From contig NZ_CP083952.1 of the NCBI RefSeq assembly GCF_006442545.2, positions 372,001 through 436,000 on the forward strand: DNA of 64,000 bases. The letters run 5' to 3'. The first letter of the stretch is position 1, and the number at the start of each line of letters is the position of its first letter. Source of the DNA: Mesorhizobium sp. B2-1-8. GTDB lineage: Bacteria; Pseudomonadota; Alphaproteobacteria; Rhizobiales; Rhizobiaceae. The translations under genes and the position numbers were made by a program. Under the pieces are notes generated by a model. That model did no database searches. It had not been told where the DNA came from and worked only from the letters and a program-made list of their open reading frames with translations. This document shows positions 36,983-47,623 of this stretch, piece by piece.

Positions 36983-37707
36983 CGACGAGACCGGACACCG
37001 CCATCGTTCTTGCCGCCGGCCTCGGCAAGCGCATGCGGCCGATCACCGACACCATCCCCAAGCCGCTGGTCCGCATCGCCGGCAAGACGCTGCTCGACTG
37101 GGGCCTCGACAGCCTGGCCGCGGCCGGCGTCGGCAAGGCGGTGGTCAATGTCCATTACCTTCCCGAACAGATCGTCGCCCATGTCGCCGCGCGCCGCGCG
37201 CCGCGCATCGTCATTTCCGATGAGAGCGAACGGCTGCTCGATTCGGCCGGCGGCATCGTCAAGGCGCTGCCGGAGCTCGGCCCGGAGCCGTTCTACGTCC
37301 TCAACGCCGATACATTCTGGATCGACCACGGCCCGCTCAATCTCGGGCGGCTCGCCCTTGCATGGGACGCCGCGAAAATGGATATTCTGCTGATGCTGGC
37401 GGATCTCCATCAGGCGACAGGACACTGTGGCAGCACCGATTTCCTGGTGGCGCCGGATGGCGCCCTGCGGCGTTCGAAGGGTGATCCCGCGGGCCTGATC
37501 TATGCCGGCGCCGCGATCATCCATCCGCGCCTGTTCAAGGATGCATCCGCCGAACCGCATTCGCTCAACGCCTATTTCGACAAGGCGATTGCCGCCGGCC
37601 GCCTGTTCGGCATGCAGATGCATGGCCACTGGATCACCGTCGGCACGCCCGAGGCCATTCCGCTCGCCGAAGACGCGGTGGCCGGCGCACTCATCGGATT
37701 GCAATGA
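36979..37707 (+). CDS. murU: Nucleotidyltransferase, N-acetylmuramate-1-phosphate uridylyltransferase (MurU-like)
   Basis: A 242-residue Rossmann-type nucleotidyltransferase. The nucleotide signature is IVLAAGLGKRMRPITDTIPK at the start, then VNVHYLP, DESERLLDSAGG and VLNADTFWID (metal-binding Asp). It begins with GTG inside the stop region of the TsaE-AmgK gene. In the recycling pathway AmgK makes MurNAc-1-phosphate and MurU converts it to UDP-MurNAc, bypassing de novo synthesis. The pair order here is as expected. Assignment to MurU rather than a mannose or glucose-1-phosphate transferase rests mainly on this neighbour. Confidence 0.82.
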   Translation: MTTRPDTAIVLAAGLGKRMRPITDTIPKPLVRIAGKTLLDWGLDSLAAAGVGKAVVNVHYLPEQIVAHVAARRAPRIVISDESERLLDSAGGIVKALPELGPEPFYVLNADTFWIDHGPLNLGRLALAWDAAKMDILLMLADLHQATGHCGSTDFLVAPDGALRRSKGDPAGLIYAGAAIIHPRLFKDASAEPHSLNAYFDKAIAAGRLFGMQMHGHWITVGTPEAIPLAEDAVAGALIGLQ

Positions 37708-40700
37708 GCGGCTCGAGCCGCGTTTTCTCCATCCCCTCCGGAGCGCCGTTTCTGCCGACGCTGGCCGAGGCGCTGCTTGACGGCCGCCTTGTCCCCGGGT
37801 TTCGTTTCGATGGCGACCCGCTCGCGCTGGCCGATGTCACCATCTATGTGCCGACGCGCCGCGCCGCACGGGCCTTGCGCGGCGTCTTCGTCGACAGCCT
37901 GAAGGCGCGTGGCGGCGGCGGTTCGGCGATCCTGCCGGTGATCCGCCCGCTCGGCGAATTCGACGAGGACGAGGCCGCATTCGATGCCGAGCCAACCGCG
38001 GCAATCGATCTGGCGCCACCGATCGCCGCCACCGAACGGCTGTTGCTGCTGACGCCGCTGGTGCGAGCGTGGAAACGCCGGTTGCCCGCCCATGTCGCGG
38101 CCCTCTTCGCCGAGGAGATCGTCGTCCCGGCCTCCACCGCCGACGCGATCTGGCTGGCGCGCGATCTGGCCGGGCTGATGGACGAGATCGAGACGGAAGG
38201 CACCGATTGGGCCAAACTCGCCGGCCTGGTGAGCGGGAACCTTGCCGGATGGTGGCAAGTGACGCTCGAATTCCTCGGCATCGTCACCGATGCCTGGCCG
38301 AAATTCCTAGAAGAGAGCGACCGCTCCAACCCGGCCGCGCATCGCAGCGCCCTGATCCGTGCCGAAGCGGCGCGGCTGCGGCGCAATCCGCCTGCCGGGC
38401 CGGTCATAGCGGCGGGGTCCACCGGCTCCATCCCCGCCACGGCGGAGCTGCTTGCGACCATTGCCGGCCTCTCCGGCGGCGCCATCGTGCTGCCCGGGCT
38501 CGACCAGATGCTGGACGAAGCCTCCTTCCAGGCGCTCGTCGCACCCGGCGCGCGTCCAGCCGTGCTTGGCCATCCGCAATACGGCCTGGCGAAGCTGATC
38601 GGCAAGATCGGCGTGCTGCGCGGCGATGTCGAGGAGATCGGCGCGGCCGAGCCGAAGCTTGCGCTCCGCGCCGCCCTTGTCGGCGAGGCGCTGCGGCCGG
38701 CCGAGACCACCGAATTGTGGGCCGAGACGCGAAACGGGTTTTCGGCGTCCCATATTGCCGGCGCCTTCGCCGACGTGACGCTGCTCGAAGCGGCAAGCGA
38801 GCGCGACGAGGCCGTCGCGATCGCCGTCGCGCTCAAGCAGGCAGTGGAAGAACCAGGCCAGAGAGCGGCTCTCGTCACCGGCGACCGCGCGCTGGCACGC
38901 CGCGTCAGCGTCGAACTCAAGCGCTTCGGCGTCGTTGCCGACGATTCCGGCGGCACGCCGCTTTCCAACACCCCGGCCGCCAGCCTGTTCAGGCTGGCGC
39001 TTGAAGCGGTGTTCCGGCCGGGCGATCCGGTCGGCCTGTTGTCGCTGCTCAAGCATCCCCTGCTTGGCCTTGGCCTGGAACGCGCCGATGTGCGCCACGC
39101 GGCGGAACTGGTCGAGCTGGTGGCGCTGCGCGGCGGCACCGGCCGCCCCGACATCACTTCGCTGCCGGATCTTTTCGAGGCTCGCCTCACCGGCTTCGGC
39201 AATGACAGCCGGCCGCCCTTCTGGCTTGCCCGGCTGACCGTGCGCTCCGTCGAAGCCGCGCGGACCCTTCTCGGACGCCTGACTGAAGCGCTAACGCCGC
39301 TTTCGGCCTTTCGCGGCCAGGCGGAAGCCGGCCTTGCCGCGCTGGTCGAAGCCAGTGTCGTTGCCCTTGAGAATCTCGGCCGGTCCGTCGATGGCGGTCT
39401 TGGCGAACTCTACGCCGGCGATGCCGGCGAAAAGCTCGCCGAACTGCTGCGCGGGCTGGTCGCGGCTTCGGCGCCGCTGTCGTTCGCGGCAATCGAATGG
39501 CCCGATGTGATGGAGGCGCTGATCGCGCCCGAGACCGTCAAGCCGGCGCAAGGCACCGACAGGAACATCGCCATCTGGGGCGCGCTGGAAGCCCGGCTGC
39601 AGCATGTCGACACGCTGGTCATCGGCGGGCTCAACGAAGGCGTCTGGCCGCGCAAGCCGGAGAGCGACCGCTTCATGTCACGGCTGATGAAGACCGGCAT
39701 CGATCTCGAGCCGCCGGAGCGGCGCATCGGTCTTGCCGCGCATGATTTCCAGATGGCCATAGGCGCGAGACACGTGGTGCTGGCGCGCTCGGCACGTGCC
39801 GGCGACGCACCCGCCGTGCCTTCGCGATGGCTGCAGCGGCTGCTCACCTTCATCGGCAACGACCATGCGGCAGCGCTGCGCCGGCGCGGCGATGAATTGC
39901 TTGCCTGGGCGCGGGCGCTCGACACCGGGCCGAAGCGGGATTTCGCGCCACGGCCGCAGCCGAAGCCGCCATTGCCGGTGCGCCCGGGCCATTTCTCGGT
40001 CACCGAGATCGAGACGCTGCGCCGCGATCCCTACGCCATCTATGCCCGAAGGGTCCTCGGGCTGATGCCGCTCGATCCGCTCATCCGCGATCCCGGTGCC
40101 GCCGAGCGCGGCACGCTGTTTCACGCCATCCTGCATCTCTTCTCGTCCGAGGTGGCCGACCCGCGCGCGCCGGACGCGCTGGCCGGGCTCATCGCCGCCG
40201 GCCGCGCCTGTTTTGCCGAGGCGGCGCTTCCGGCCGATGTCGAGGCGGTGTGGTGGCCACGTTTCGAAAAGCTCGCCGCCAACATCATCGAATGGGAGCG
40301 CACGCGCGCCGACGCGGTGATGCGGCGCCACGCCGAGGAACGGGCGGGCAAGACCGTGGTCGGACAGTCCGGCGTGACGCTGTCCGGCTACGCCGACCGT
40401 GTCGATCTGCTGGCCGGCGGCATGGCCGACATTCTGGACTACAAGACCGGTTCCTCGCCTTCCAAGGCGCAGGCGCATACGCTGCTGGCGCCGCAACTGG
40501 CGCTGGAAGGCGCGCTACTGAGGCGCGGCGCGTTCAAGGATCTGGGTGCGCGCGAGCCGTCGCAACTGGCATTCGTGCGGCTGAAGCCGAATGGCGAGGT
40601 GTTCGAGGAGTCCATACTCGAACACAATCGCCAGCCACGCACCGCGGCCGATCTCGCCGAAGAGGCCTGGGCGCGGCTGGAAAAACTGCTGATCCACTAT

Positions 40701-40838
40701 GCCGACCCGGCGACCGGCTATCTATCGCGCGCGCTGCCGTTTCGCGAAGGCGAAACCGACGGCGACTACGACCATCTCGCCCGCGTGCTCGAATGGTCCG
40801 CCGGCGGAGACGCCGGGGATGAGGGCGGAGAGGCATGA
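37704..40838 (+). CDS. addB: Double-strand break repair protein AddB
   Basis: A 1044-residue subunit of the AddAB helicase-nuclease. The N-terminal region is an inactivated helicase-like module, and the C-terminal RecB-type nuclease domain shows GYADRVDLLAGGMADILDYK with the catalytic Asp/Lys pair in ILDYKTGSSPSK (residue about 915). AddAB resects broken DNA ends for RecA loading and replaces RecBCD in alphaproteobacteria. It overlaps the murU gene by four bases and addA by four bases, so translation is coupled across the whole run from tsaE to addA. Confidence 0.93.
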   Translation: MSGSSRVFSIPSGAPFLPTLAEALLDGRLVPGFRFDGDPLALADVTIYVPTRRAARALRGVFVDSLKARGGGGSAILPVIRPLGEFDEDEAAFDAEPTAAIDLAPPIAATERLLLLTPLVRAWKRRLPAHVAALFAEEIVVPASTADAIWLARDLAGLMDEIETEGTDWAKLAGLVSGNLAGWWQVTLEFLGIVTDAWPKFLEESDRSNPAAHRSALIRAEAARLRRNPPAGPVIAAGSTGSIPATAELLATIAGLSGGAIVLPGLDQMLDEASFQALVAPGARPAVLGHPQYGLAKLIGKIGVLRGDVEEIGAAEPKLALRAALVGEALRPAETTELWAETRNGFSASHIAGAFADVTLLEAASERDEAVAIAVALKQAVEEPGQRAALVTGDRALARRVSVELKRFGVVADDSGGTPLSNTPAASLFRLALEAVFRPGDPVGLLSLLKHPLLGLGLERADVRHAAELVELVALRGGTGRPDITSLPDLFEARLTGFGNDSRPPFWLARLTVRSVEAARTLLGRLTEALTPLSAFRGQAEAGLAALVEASVVALENLGRSVDGGLGELYAGDAGEKLAELLRGLVAASAPLSFAAIEWPDVMEALIAPETVKPAQGTDRNIAIWGALEARLQHVDTLVIGGLNEGVWPRKPESDRFMSRLMKTGIDLEPPERRIGLAAHDFQMAIGARHVVLARSARAGDAPAVPSRWLQRLLTFIGNDHAAALRRRGDELLAWARALDTGPKRDFAPRPQPKPPLPVRPGHFSVTEIETLRRDPYAIYARRVLGLMPLDPLIRDPGAAERGTLFHAILHLFSSEVADPRAPDALAGLIAAGRACFAEAALPADVEAVWWPRFEKLAANIIEWERTRADAVMRRHAEERAGKTVVGQSGVTLSGYADRVDLLAGGMADILDYKTGSSPSKAQAHTLLAPQLALEGALLRRGAFKDLGAREPSQLAFVRLKPNGEVFEESILEHNRQPRTAADLAEEAWARLEKLLIHYADPATGYLSRALPFREGETDGDYDHLARVLEWSAGGDAGDEGGEA

Positions 40839-43800
40839 AGAAAGCCTATCCGATCCCGACCGATACGGCTTCGAGCCAGGCCCGCGCCGCCGATCCCGGC
40901 AATTCCGCCTGGGTGTCGGCCAACGCCGGCTCCGGCAAGACCCATGTTCTTGCCCAGCGTGTCATCCGGCTGCTGCTCAATGGCACCGATCCATCGAAGA
41001 TCCTGTGCCTGACCTATACGCGCGCCGCGGCCGCCAACATGTCGAACCGGGTTTTTTCGACGCTGTCGGAATGGACGACGCTTAGCGACGCCGACCTGGC
41101 GTCCAAAGTCGAGGCGTTGGAGGGGCGCCGGCCCGATCGCGAGACCATGCGCAGAGCCCGCCGCCTGTTCGCCGAGGCACTGGAGACGCCTGGCGGGCTG
41201 AAGATCCAGACGATCCACGCTTTCTGCGAATCCGTGCTGCACCAGTTCCCGCTTGAAGCCAACATCCCCGCCCATTTCGAAATGCTCGACAGCCAGATGG
41301 AGGCCTCGCTTTTTGCCGCCGCGCGCCGCGAGATGATTTCTGCCGCCGGCGACAGGAATTTGGCCGAGGCCTTCGCCACTGTACTGGAACGCGGCGGCGA
41401 GGCCGGGCTCGACGCCCTGCTCGGCGAGATCGTACGCAAGCGCGACGGGTTGCGCCATTTCCTCGATGCCGTCGGGCGTGACGGCTTCCAGCCCCTGTTC
41501 GATGAATTCCATTTCCGCCCCGGCCAGACCGCCGAAGACATAGCGGCATCTGTATGGCCGCTGCCCGGCTTCCTGCCGGACTACTTTGCCGGCTTTGCCC
41601 AGGCAGCCGAAGCCACCGACGCCAGATCGGTGTTGAACAACATCCTGCCCTATGCGCGCCAGGCTTTCGCCGAGGGCGATCCCGTTCGACGGCTTCAATT
41701 GCTGGCAAGAGCCTTCCTCAAGACCGATGGCGATCCCTATGATTCGGCAAAGGCCTTCAAGAAGGCGCTGACCGACCGGCTGCCGGACCTGGCTGAGCGC
41801 TATCTGTCGGCGGCCAGCGCCATCATGGAGACCGTCGATCGGCTGGCGCTGTTCCGGATGCTGGAAGGCACACGCGCGGCGCTGACCATCGCCGACTGGC
41901 TGATCGCCCGCTACGAAGTGCTGAAGCGCAGCCGCGGCTTTCTCGACTTCAACGACCTGATCACCCGCACCGTGAACCTTTTGGCGCGGCCCGATGCTGG
42001 CCCTTGGGTTCAGTACAAGCTCGACCAGGGCATCGACCACATCCTGCTCGACGAGGCGCAGGACACCAGCCCGGATCAATGGGAGGTGGTGAAGCGGCTG
42101 GCGGAAGAATTCTTTGCCGGCTTTGGCGCTCGCGACCGGGTCCACCGCACGATCTTTGCCGTCGGCGACGAGAAGCAGTCGATCTACTCCTTCCAGGGCG
42201 CGGCACCCGACTCCTTCGCCAACAGCCGGTTGCTGTTCGCCGGGCGGGTGCGTGACGCCGAGGCGTCCTTCGCCGACCTCAAGCTGACCTGGTCGTTCCG
42301 CTCCACGGACGATGTGCTGGCCGCCGTCGATCGCGTCTTCGCCGATCCCATCGTGCGGCGCGGCATCAGCCACGACCCCGATCCGCTGAACCACAAGGCG
42401 ATCCGCAGCGATGCGCCGGGCTATGTCGAGGTCTGGCCATCGATCGGCGCCGAGGCCGTCGACGAGCCCGACGACTGGGCGCAAGCCATCGACCATGCCC
42501 ATGCGCCGGCGGTGCGCGTCGCCGAGAATGCCGCGGCCACCATTGCAGGCTGGATCGGCAAGGGCGAAATCATCGAGGGCCGTGGCAAGCGGCTGCGGCC
42601 GGGAGACGTGCTGGTGCTGGTGCGCAAGCGCGACAGCTTCGTCCATGCGTTGACCCGCGCGCTCAAGCGCCGCGACATTCCGGTTGCCGGCGCCGACCGG
42701 CTGAGCCTGCCGGGACATATCGCGGTCAAGGACCTGATCGCGCTCGGCCATCTGCTGATCCAGCCGCAGGACGACTTGTCGCTCGCCGCTCTGCTGCGCA
42801 GCCCGATCTTCGACCTGCCGGAGGAGAGGCTGTTCACGCTTGCCGCGCAAAGGCCGCCAGGCGTGTCGCTGGGGGCGTCGCTGCGCCAGCATGCCGGCGA
42901 AAGCGAAGCGCTTGCGGCGATCGTCGCGCAACTCGACGCCTGGGCTGACGAGGCCGCCTTCAAGCCGGTGTTCGAGTTCTATGCCGCCCTGCTGGCGCGC
43001 GATGGCGTGCGCCGCAAGATGATCGCGCGGCTCGGGCCGGAAGCCGGCGATATTCTCGACGAGTTCCTGAGCTTCTGCCTTGCCGAGGAGCGCACCGGCC
43101 TGCCCGGGCTGGAAGCCTTCCTGTCGACGCTGGAAAACGCCGGTCCCGAGATCAAGCGCGAGATGGACCAGACCCGCGACGAGGTCCGGGTCATGACCGT
43201 GCACGCGGCCAAGGGCCTGGAGGCGCCGGTGGTGTTCCTGGTCGACGGCGGTTCCGCTCCGTTCAGCGACCAGCATTTGCCGCGCCTGATGCCTTTCGAC
43301 GGCTCGGGCCGGCATTGGGACGGCAAGGGCTATCTCTGGCGTTCGGCCAGCGACGTCGCCAACGGCTTCTCGAAAACGGCGGCCGCTCGCGCCCGCGAAC
43401 TCGCCGACGACGAATACCGCCGGCTGCTCTATGTCGGCATGACGCGCGCCGAGGACCGGCTGATCGTCTGCGGCTATCATGGCAAGCGAGCGCCGAGCAC
43501 CGGCACCTGGCATTCGATCGTCAGCCGCGCGCTGAGCGGCGCGCCCGAAAGCGAACAGCGTCCGCATCCAGCCGGCGGCGAGCCTGTCTACCGTTTCCAC
43601 GTCACCAAACTGCCGCCGGTTGCGCCTGGCCCGGGCGAGCAGGCGCGGCAGGCCGATGCGTTCGGGCAGTTGCCGGCGACCCTGTTCCGGCCCTTGCCGC
43701 CTTTCGAGGACCTGCCGCGTCCGTTGTCGCCGTCGGGCGCTTCGGCGCTGATCGAGGAAGGCAAGGAAGCGGTTGTCGACAAGGCGTCGCCGGTGCTGGA

Positions 43801-44341
43801 CGCCGATGCCGAGCCGGGTTTTGCCGTCCTGCGCGGGCTCGCCCTGCACAAACTGCTGCAGATGTTGCCCAGCATTGCCGACAGCGACCGCCAAAGTGCA
43901 GCAGGGCGTTACCTCTCGCGAACGGGTGCGGCGTGGCCGCCAGCCGAGCGTGAAAAGGCCCTGGCATCGGTGATGGCCGTCCTTGCCGACCCCGGCCTCG
44001 GTCAACTGTTCGGGCCATCGTCACGTGCCGAAGTCGCGATCATGGGCAGCCTCGAGGTCAAGGGCAAAATCCGTTCCATCTCCGGCAAGATCGACCGGCT
44101 GGCGGTGACAGCGGATACGGTCTCGATCGTCGACTACAAGACCAACCGGCCAGCTCCCGCCTCTCTGGCCGAAGTCCCGCCGGCCTACCTGCTCCAACTC
44201 GCGCTCTATCGCGCCCTGCTGCAGCCGCTCTATCCCGGGCGGGAAGTCAAGGCAGCCCTGCTGTTTACGGAAGCGCCAAGGCTGATCGATCTGCCGGCCC
44301 GGGCCATGGACGACGCCCTTGCCCGACTCACGGGAGCGTGA
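40835..44341 (+). CDS. addA: Double-strand break repair helicase AddA
   Basis: A 1168-residue UvrD/Rep-type helicase-nuclease. Walker A is [20 protein letters not shown], helicase motif II is [15 protein letters not shown], motif III is [15 protein letters not shown], motif V/VI includes [19 protein letters not shown] and [13 protein letters not shown]. The C-terminal nuclease has [15 protein letters not shown]. It forms the motor and one nuclease of AddAB. The gene overlaps addB by four bases and ends about 75 bp before trxA. Confidence 0.95.
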   Translation: MKKAYPIPTDTASSQARAADPGNSAWVSANAGSGKTHVLAQRVIRLLLNGTDPSKILCLTYTRAAAANMSNRVFSTLSEWTTLSDADLASKVEALEGRRPDRETMRRARRLFAEALETPGGLKIQTIHAFCESVLHQFPLEANIPAHFEMLDSQMEASLFAAARREMISAAGDRNLAEAFATVLERGGEAGLDALLGEIVRKRDGLRHFLDAVGRDGFQPLFDEFHFRPGQTAEDIAASVWPLPGFLPDYFAGFAQAAEATDARSVLNNILPYARQAFAEGDPVRRLQLLARAFLKTDGDPYDSAKAFKKALTDRLPDLAERYLSAASAIMETVDRLALFRMLEGTRAALTIADWLIARYEVLKRSRGFLDFNDLITRTVNLLARPDAGPWVQYKLDQGIDHILLDEAQDTSPDQWEVVKRLAEEFFAGFGARDRVHRTIFAVGDEKQSIYSFQGAAPDSFANSRLLFAGRVRDAEASFADLKLTWSFRSTDDVLAAVDRVFADPIVRRGISHDPDPLNHKAIRSDAPGYVEVWPSIGAEAVDEPDDWAQAIDHAHAPAVRVAENAAATIAGWIGKGEIIEGRGKRLRPGDVLVLVRKRDSFVHALTRALKRRDIPVAGADRLSLPGHIAVKDLIALGHLLIQPQDDLSLAALLRSPIFDLPEERLFTLAAQRPPGVSLGASLRQHAGESEALAAIVAQLDAWADEAAFKPVFEFYAALLARDGVRRKMIARLGPEAGDILDEFLSFCLAEERTGLPGLEAFLSTLENAGPEIKREMDQTRDEVRVMTVHAAKGLEAPVVFLVDGGSAPFSDQHLPRLMPFDGSGRHWDGKGYLWRSASDVANGFSKTAAARARELADDEYRRLLYVGMTRAEDRLIVCGYHGKRAPSTGTWHSIVSRALSGAPESEQRPHPAGGEPVYRFHVTKLPPVAPGPGEQARQADAFGQLPATLFRPLPPFEDLPRPLSPSGASALIEEGKEAVVDKASPVLDADAEPGFAVLRGLALHKLLQMLPSIADSDRQSAAGRYLSRTGAAWPPAEREKALASVMAVLADPGLGQLFGPSSRAEVAIMGSLEVKGKIRSISGKIDRLAVTADTVSIVDYKTNRPAPASLAEVPPAYLLQLALYRALLQPLYPGREVKAALLFTEAPRLIDLPARAMDDALARLTGA

Positions 44342-44415
44342 CACAAGAACTGCTTGAAGAAGGGCGCGACAACCACCACATTTGGTGCGACGAAAAATCT
44401 CGAAAGGATTTCCGC

Positions 44416-44739
44416 ATGACCACCGTCAAGGTCGACAAGAACAATTTCCAGGCCGATGTGCTCAACGCCCAGGTACCGGTCGTGGTTGATTTCTGGGCGG
44501 AGTGGTGCGGCCCCTGCAAGATGATCGCACCGGCGCTTGAGGACATCGCCACCGAACTCGGCGCCAAGGTCAAGATCGCCAAGCTGAACATCGACGAGAA
44601 TCCCGAGCTTGCCGCCCAGTTTGGCGTGCGCTCGATCCCGACGCTGATGATCTTCAAGGGCGGCGAAGTGGCCGACATCAAGGTTGGCGCCGCGCCCAAG
44701 ACCGCGCTGTCGCACTGGGTCAATGGCAATCTCGCCTGA
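44416..44739 (+). CDS. trxA: Thioredoxin
   Basis: A 107-residue thioredoxin with the active site [16 protein letters not shown] (Cys-Gly-Pro-Cys) and the cis-Pro in [10 protein letters not shown]. It is a cytoplasmic disulfide reductant. The open frame extends upstream to the addA stop, but AAAGGA six bases before 44416 and the usual thioredoxin length mark this ATG as the start. It is last in the addBA run and followed by a strong terminator. Confidence 0.96.
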   Translation: MTTVKVDKNNFQADVLNAQVPVVVDFWAEWCGPCKMIAPALEDIATELGAKVKIAKLNIDENPELAAQFGVRSIPTLMIFKGGEVADIKVGAAPKTALSHWVNGNLA

Positions 44740-44762
44740 TCCCATCTGAATTCGAAGCATTG

Positions 44763-44788
44763 AGCCCGGCCATCGCGCCGGGCTTTTT
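44763..44788 (+). terminator. Rho-independent terminator of trxA
   Basis: AGCCCGGC (44763-44770) and GCCGGGCT (44777-44784) pair over 8 bp and are followed by TTTT. It sits 24 bp past the trxA stop. Confidence 0.92.
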
Positions 44789-44871
44789 GTTGGCGTCATC
44801 GGGTGCGCCGCTCTGGCCCTCACATCGGGGCACTCCATGTCCTCTGTTGGCAGCAGAAGCAGGAGAGAGAA

Positions 44872-45153
44872 ATGACCGGATCCGCCAAGGCCACAGTCTT
44901 CATCGACAATGAGCGCGTCATCGTCACCGAATACCGCTTCCAGCCGGGCGACAATACCGGCTGGCATCGCCACGGCCACGACTATGTCGTCGTGCCGCTG
45001 ATGGACGGCAGGCTGAAGCTGGTGACCAAGGACGGCGAAACCTTCGCCGATATGAAGAAAGGTTCTCCCTATTTCCGCAAGGAGGGCGTCGAACACGACG
45101 TCATCAGCGCCAATGAAGTCGAATACGCTTTTATCGAGATCGAGCTGAAGTAG
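44872..45153 (+). CDS. Cupin-domain protein
   Basis: A 93-residue single-cupin protein. GDNTGWHRHGHDYVVVPL holds the His-x-His metal-binding motif 1 and KEGVEHDVISANEVEYAFIE the second motif with its His. No helix-turn-helix is attached. It could be a small metal-dependent enzyme or sugar/ligand-binding protein; no specific role can be assigned. AGGAGAGAGA precedes the ATG. It has its own transcription slot between the trxA terminator and the convergent folC gene, 17 bp away. Confidence 0.85.
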   Translation: MTGSAKATVFIDNERVIVTEYRFQPGDNTGWHRHGHDYVVVPLMDGRLKLVTKDGETFADMKKGSPYFRKEGVEHDVISANEVEYAFIEIELK

Positions 45154-45170
45154 CAGCGCTGAGGAGAACC

Positions 45171-46496
45171 TCAGGTCGGCGGCGTGCCGTTCTCGGCGAG
45201 AACCGCGCCGGCCAGGTAAAGCGACCCCCCGATCAGAATGCGCGGCGTCGGGCCGTCCCAGGTGTCGCGCAGCAGCATCAGGGCGCTGGCGACGGAGCTG
45301 ACCGGCTCGGCCGTCAGTCCGGCTTCCGTGGCGCGGATGGCCAGTTCGTCGCTCGGCACGCCAGCGTCGCTCTGGCTCACTGGCACCGTGTAGACATGCT
45401 TGACCAAGCCCTTGAAGGCGCGGAAATAGCCACTCTGGTCCTTGGTGTTGATCATGCCCGAGATGAGGAAGAGCGGGCGCGGGTTCTTTTCTTCCTGCTC
45501 GGCCAGCGCTTCGGCGACGACCACGCCGGCGCCTGGATTGTGGCCGCCGTCGAGCCAGATGTCGGCGCCCTTCGGCCCCAGTTCCGCCAACCGGCCCTGC
45601 GCCAGCTTCTGCATGCGGCCGGGCCAGGCGACGTTGGTCATCGCCTTCTCGGCGGCGCGGTGGCTGATCTCGAAGCCGGCGGCCTTGACCGCGGCGATCG
45701 CGGCGGCCGCATTGGCGAACTGGTGGCGACCGGGCAGGCGCGGCGACGGCAGGTCCATCAGACCATCATCGTCCTGGTAGACCATGCGTCCGTTTTCCTC
45801 GAAAGCGAGAAAATCCTGGCCATAGACGAGGGTCGGGCACTCCAGCCGCTCGGCGGTGTCGATCAGCGCCTGCAGCGCGGTCTCGCTTTCCTGCGCGCCG
45901 ATCACCACCGGGCAGCCGCGTTTCATGATGCCGGCCTTTTCGGCGGCGATCAGCTCGACACGGTCGCCGAGATAGGCCTCGTGGTCCATCGACACCGGCA
46001 TGATCACCGACACGGCCGGCCGCGCGATGACATTGGTGGCGTCGAAGCGGCCGCCAAGACCGACCTCGATGATGGCGGCATCGGCCGGATGTTCCGAAAA
46101 CAGGATGAAGGTGACGGCGGTGAGTATCTCGAAGACGGTGATCTTCTGGCCTGCATTGGCCTTGGCGACGCGGGCAATGGCCTCGGCGAAGATGTCGTCG
46201 TCGACCAGCCTGCCGCCGCCCTCGGCGGCAAGCCTGTAGCGCTCATGCCAGTTGACCAGATGCGGCGAGGTGTGGACATGGACGAGCCGGCCGGAAGCTT
46301 CCAGCAGTGCCCGCGAGAAGGCGGCGCAGGAACCCTTGCCGTTGGTGCCGGCGATGTGGATGACCGGCGGCAGCAGGTCCTGCGGATTGCCCAGCCGCTC
46401 CAACAGCCGCGTGATGCGGTCGAGCGAAAGGTCGAAGCCTTTCGGATGAAGCGCCATCAGGGCTTCAATTTCGCGGTCGGCGGCAAGCGTCGTCAT
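45171..46496 (-). CDS. folC: Bifunctional folylpolyglutamate synthase/dihydrofolate synthase
   Basis: A 441-residue Mur-ligase-like enzyme. The ATP site is HIAGTNGKGSCAAFSRAL near residue 50, and the downstream motifs DHEAYLGDRVELIAAEKAGI and LDGGHNPGAG are typical for FolC. It adds glutamate to dihydropteroate and tetrahydrofolates. The frame opens 18 bases earlier with another ATG, and either start is possible. It is the last gene of the minus-strand block trpF-trpB-trpA-accD-folC, 152 bp after accD. Confidence 0.93.
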   Translation of the reverse strand: MTTLAADREIEALMALHPKGFDLSLDRITRLLERLGNPQDLLPPVIHIAGTNGKGSCAAFSRALLEASGRLVHVHTSPHLVNWHERYRLAAEGGGRLVDDDIFAEAIARVAKANAGQKITVFEILTAVTFILFSEHPADAAIIEVGLGGRFDATNVIARPAVSVIMPVSMDHEAYLGDRVELIAAEKAGIMKRGCPVVIGAQESETALQALIDTAERLECPTLVYGQDFLAFEENGRMVYQDDDGLMDLPSPRLPGRHQFANAAAAIAAVKAAGFEISHRAAEKAMTNVAWPGRMQKLAQGRLAELGPKGADIWLDGGHNPGAGVVVAEALAEQEEKNPRPLFLISGMINTKDQSGYFRAFKGLVKHVYTVPVSQSDAGVPSDELAIRATEAGLTAEPVSSVASALMLLRDTWDGPTPRILIGGSLYLAGAVLAENGTPPT

Positions 46497-46648
46497 GGCA
46501 CAATCCCGGCGCATGGCCCGAGAGCCAGAATCGCTCCCGCAATGACCACGGCTATCAAAAGGCTACAGCGCGCCACGGATGCTGCGCAATCGCTGTTCGC
46601 GGCGGCCAATGTCGCGTCAGGCCAGTCTCGCGTCGGGCCGTTCCAGCG

Positions 46649-47575
46649 TCAAGCCTGCGGCCGGGCTTCGGCAGCAACCACGGCCGGCGGCAGGATTTCC
46701 GGTTCCAGCGGCTTTTGCTCCTCCGGCATCTTGAGCAGCATTTTCAGGAGCCGCGCGATCGTCTGGCGCATTTCCAGCCTGGACACCACCATATCCACCA
46801 TGCCGTGCTCCATCAGATATTCGGAGCGCTGGAAGCCGTCGGGCAATTTCTCGCGGATGGTCTGCTCGATGACGCGCGGACCGGCAAAACCGATCAGCGC
46901 GCCCGGCTCGGCGATGTGCACGTCGCCCAGCATGGCGTAGGAGGCGGTGACGCCGCCGGTGGTCGGGTTGGTCAGCACGACGATATAGGGAAGGCCGGCT
47001 TCCTTCAGCCGGTCGACGCCGACCGTGGTGCGCGGCAATTGCATGAGGGACAAAATACCTTCCTGCATGCGGGCGCCGCCGGAAGCGGCGAACAGGATCA
47101 GCGGCCGCTTGCGCTGCAAGGCGACCTCGAAGCCATGCACGATCGCATCACCCGCCGCCATGCCGAGCGAACCGCCCATGAAAGCGAAATCCTGCACCGT
47201 CACCACCACGGGCAGGCCCTCGACGGTGCCCAGCGCATTGATGATGGCGTCTTCCAGGCCGGTCTTGGCCTTGGCGTCCTTCAGCCGGTCGACATAGCGT
47301 TTCTCGTCGCGGAACTTCAGCGGATCCTGCATGACCTTGGGATTGTCCAGGGTCTCGTACTTGCCATCGTCGAAGAAGAATTTCAGCCGCTCCTTGGCCG
47401 AGATCTTCATGTGATGGCCGGAAGACGGGATGACGAACTGGTTGGATTCCAGGTCCTTGTGGAACACCATCTCGCCGGTCTCGGGATCCTTGATCCAGAG
47501 ATTCTCGGGCATGTCGGTCCGCCGGCCGAGCATCGAATTGATCTTCGGGCGAACGTAATTGGTGATCCAGTTCAT
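46649..47575 (-). CDS. accD: Acetyl-CoA carboxylase carboxyltransferase subunit beta, lacking zinc-ribbon cysteines
   Basis: A 308-residue beta subunit of the carboxyltransferase that makes malonyl-CoA for fatty-acid synthesis. The crotonase-like core has [35 protein letters not shown] and [14 protein letters not shown]. In Escherichia coli the N-terminus carries a four-Cys zinc ribbon; here the equivalent positions read [10 protein letters not shown] and [10 protein letters not shown] with no Cys at all, so no zinc can be bound there. Rhizobial AccD proteins are known to me as partly depleted of these Cys. It follows trpA with a 48-bp gap and precedes folC. Confidence 0.95.
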   Translation of the reverse strand: MNWITNYVRPKINSMLGRRTDMPENLWIKDPETGEMVFHKDLESNQFVIPSSGHHMKISAKERLKFFFDDGKYETLDNPKVMQDPLKFRDEKRYVDRLKDAKAKTGLEDAIINALGTVEGLPVVVTVQDFAFMGGSLGMAAGDAIVHGFEVALQRKRPLILFAASGGARMQEGILSLMQLPRTTVGVDRLKEAGLPYIVVLTNPTTGGVTASYAMLGDVHIAEPGALIGFAGPRVIEQTIREKLPDGFQRSEYLMEHGMVDMVVSRLEMRQTIARLLKMLLKMPEEQKPLEPEILPPAVVAAEARPQA

Positions 47576-47623
47576 CGCTTCGGCTCCTGTCCTGACGAAG
47601 AGTTGGGTAAAGACGTAGGAAGA

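Noticed and set aside
40766..44005. Very long open frame (1079 codons) on the minus strand opposite addA
   Set aside because: It is the antisense shadow of a GC-rich gene with clear helicase and nuclease motifs; its translation is low-complexity and has no recognisable domain.
45159..45174. CTGAGG/CCTCAG hairpin between the cupin gene and folC as a terminator
   Set aside because: Only 6 bp, overlaps the folC stop codon and has no T-run on either side.
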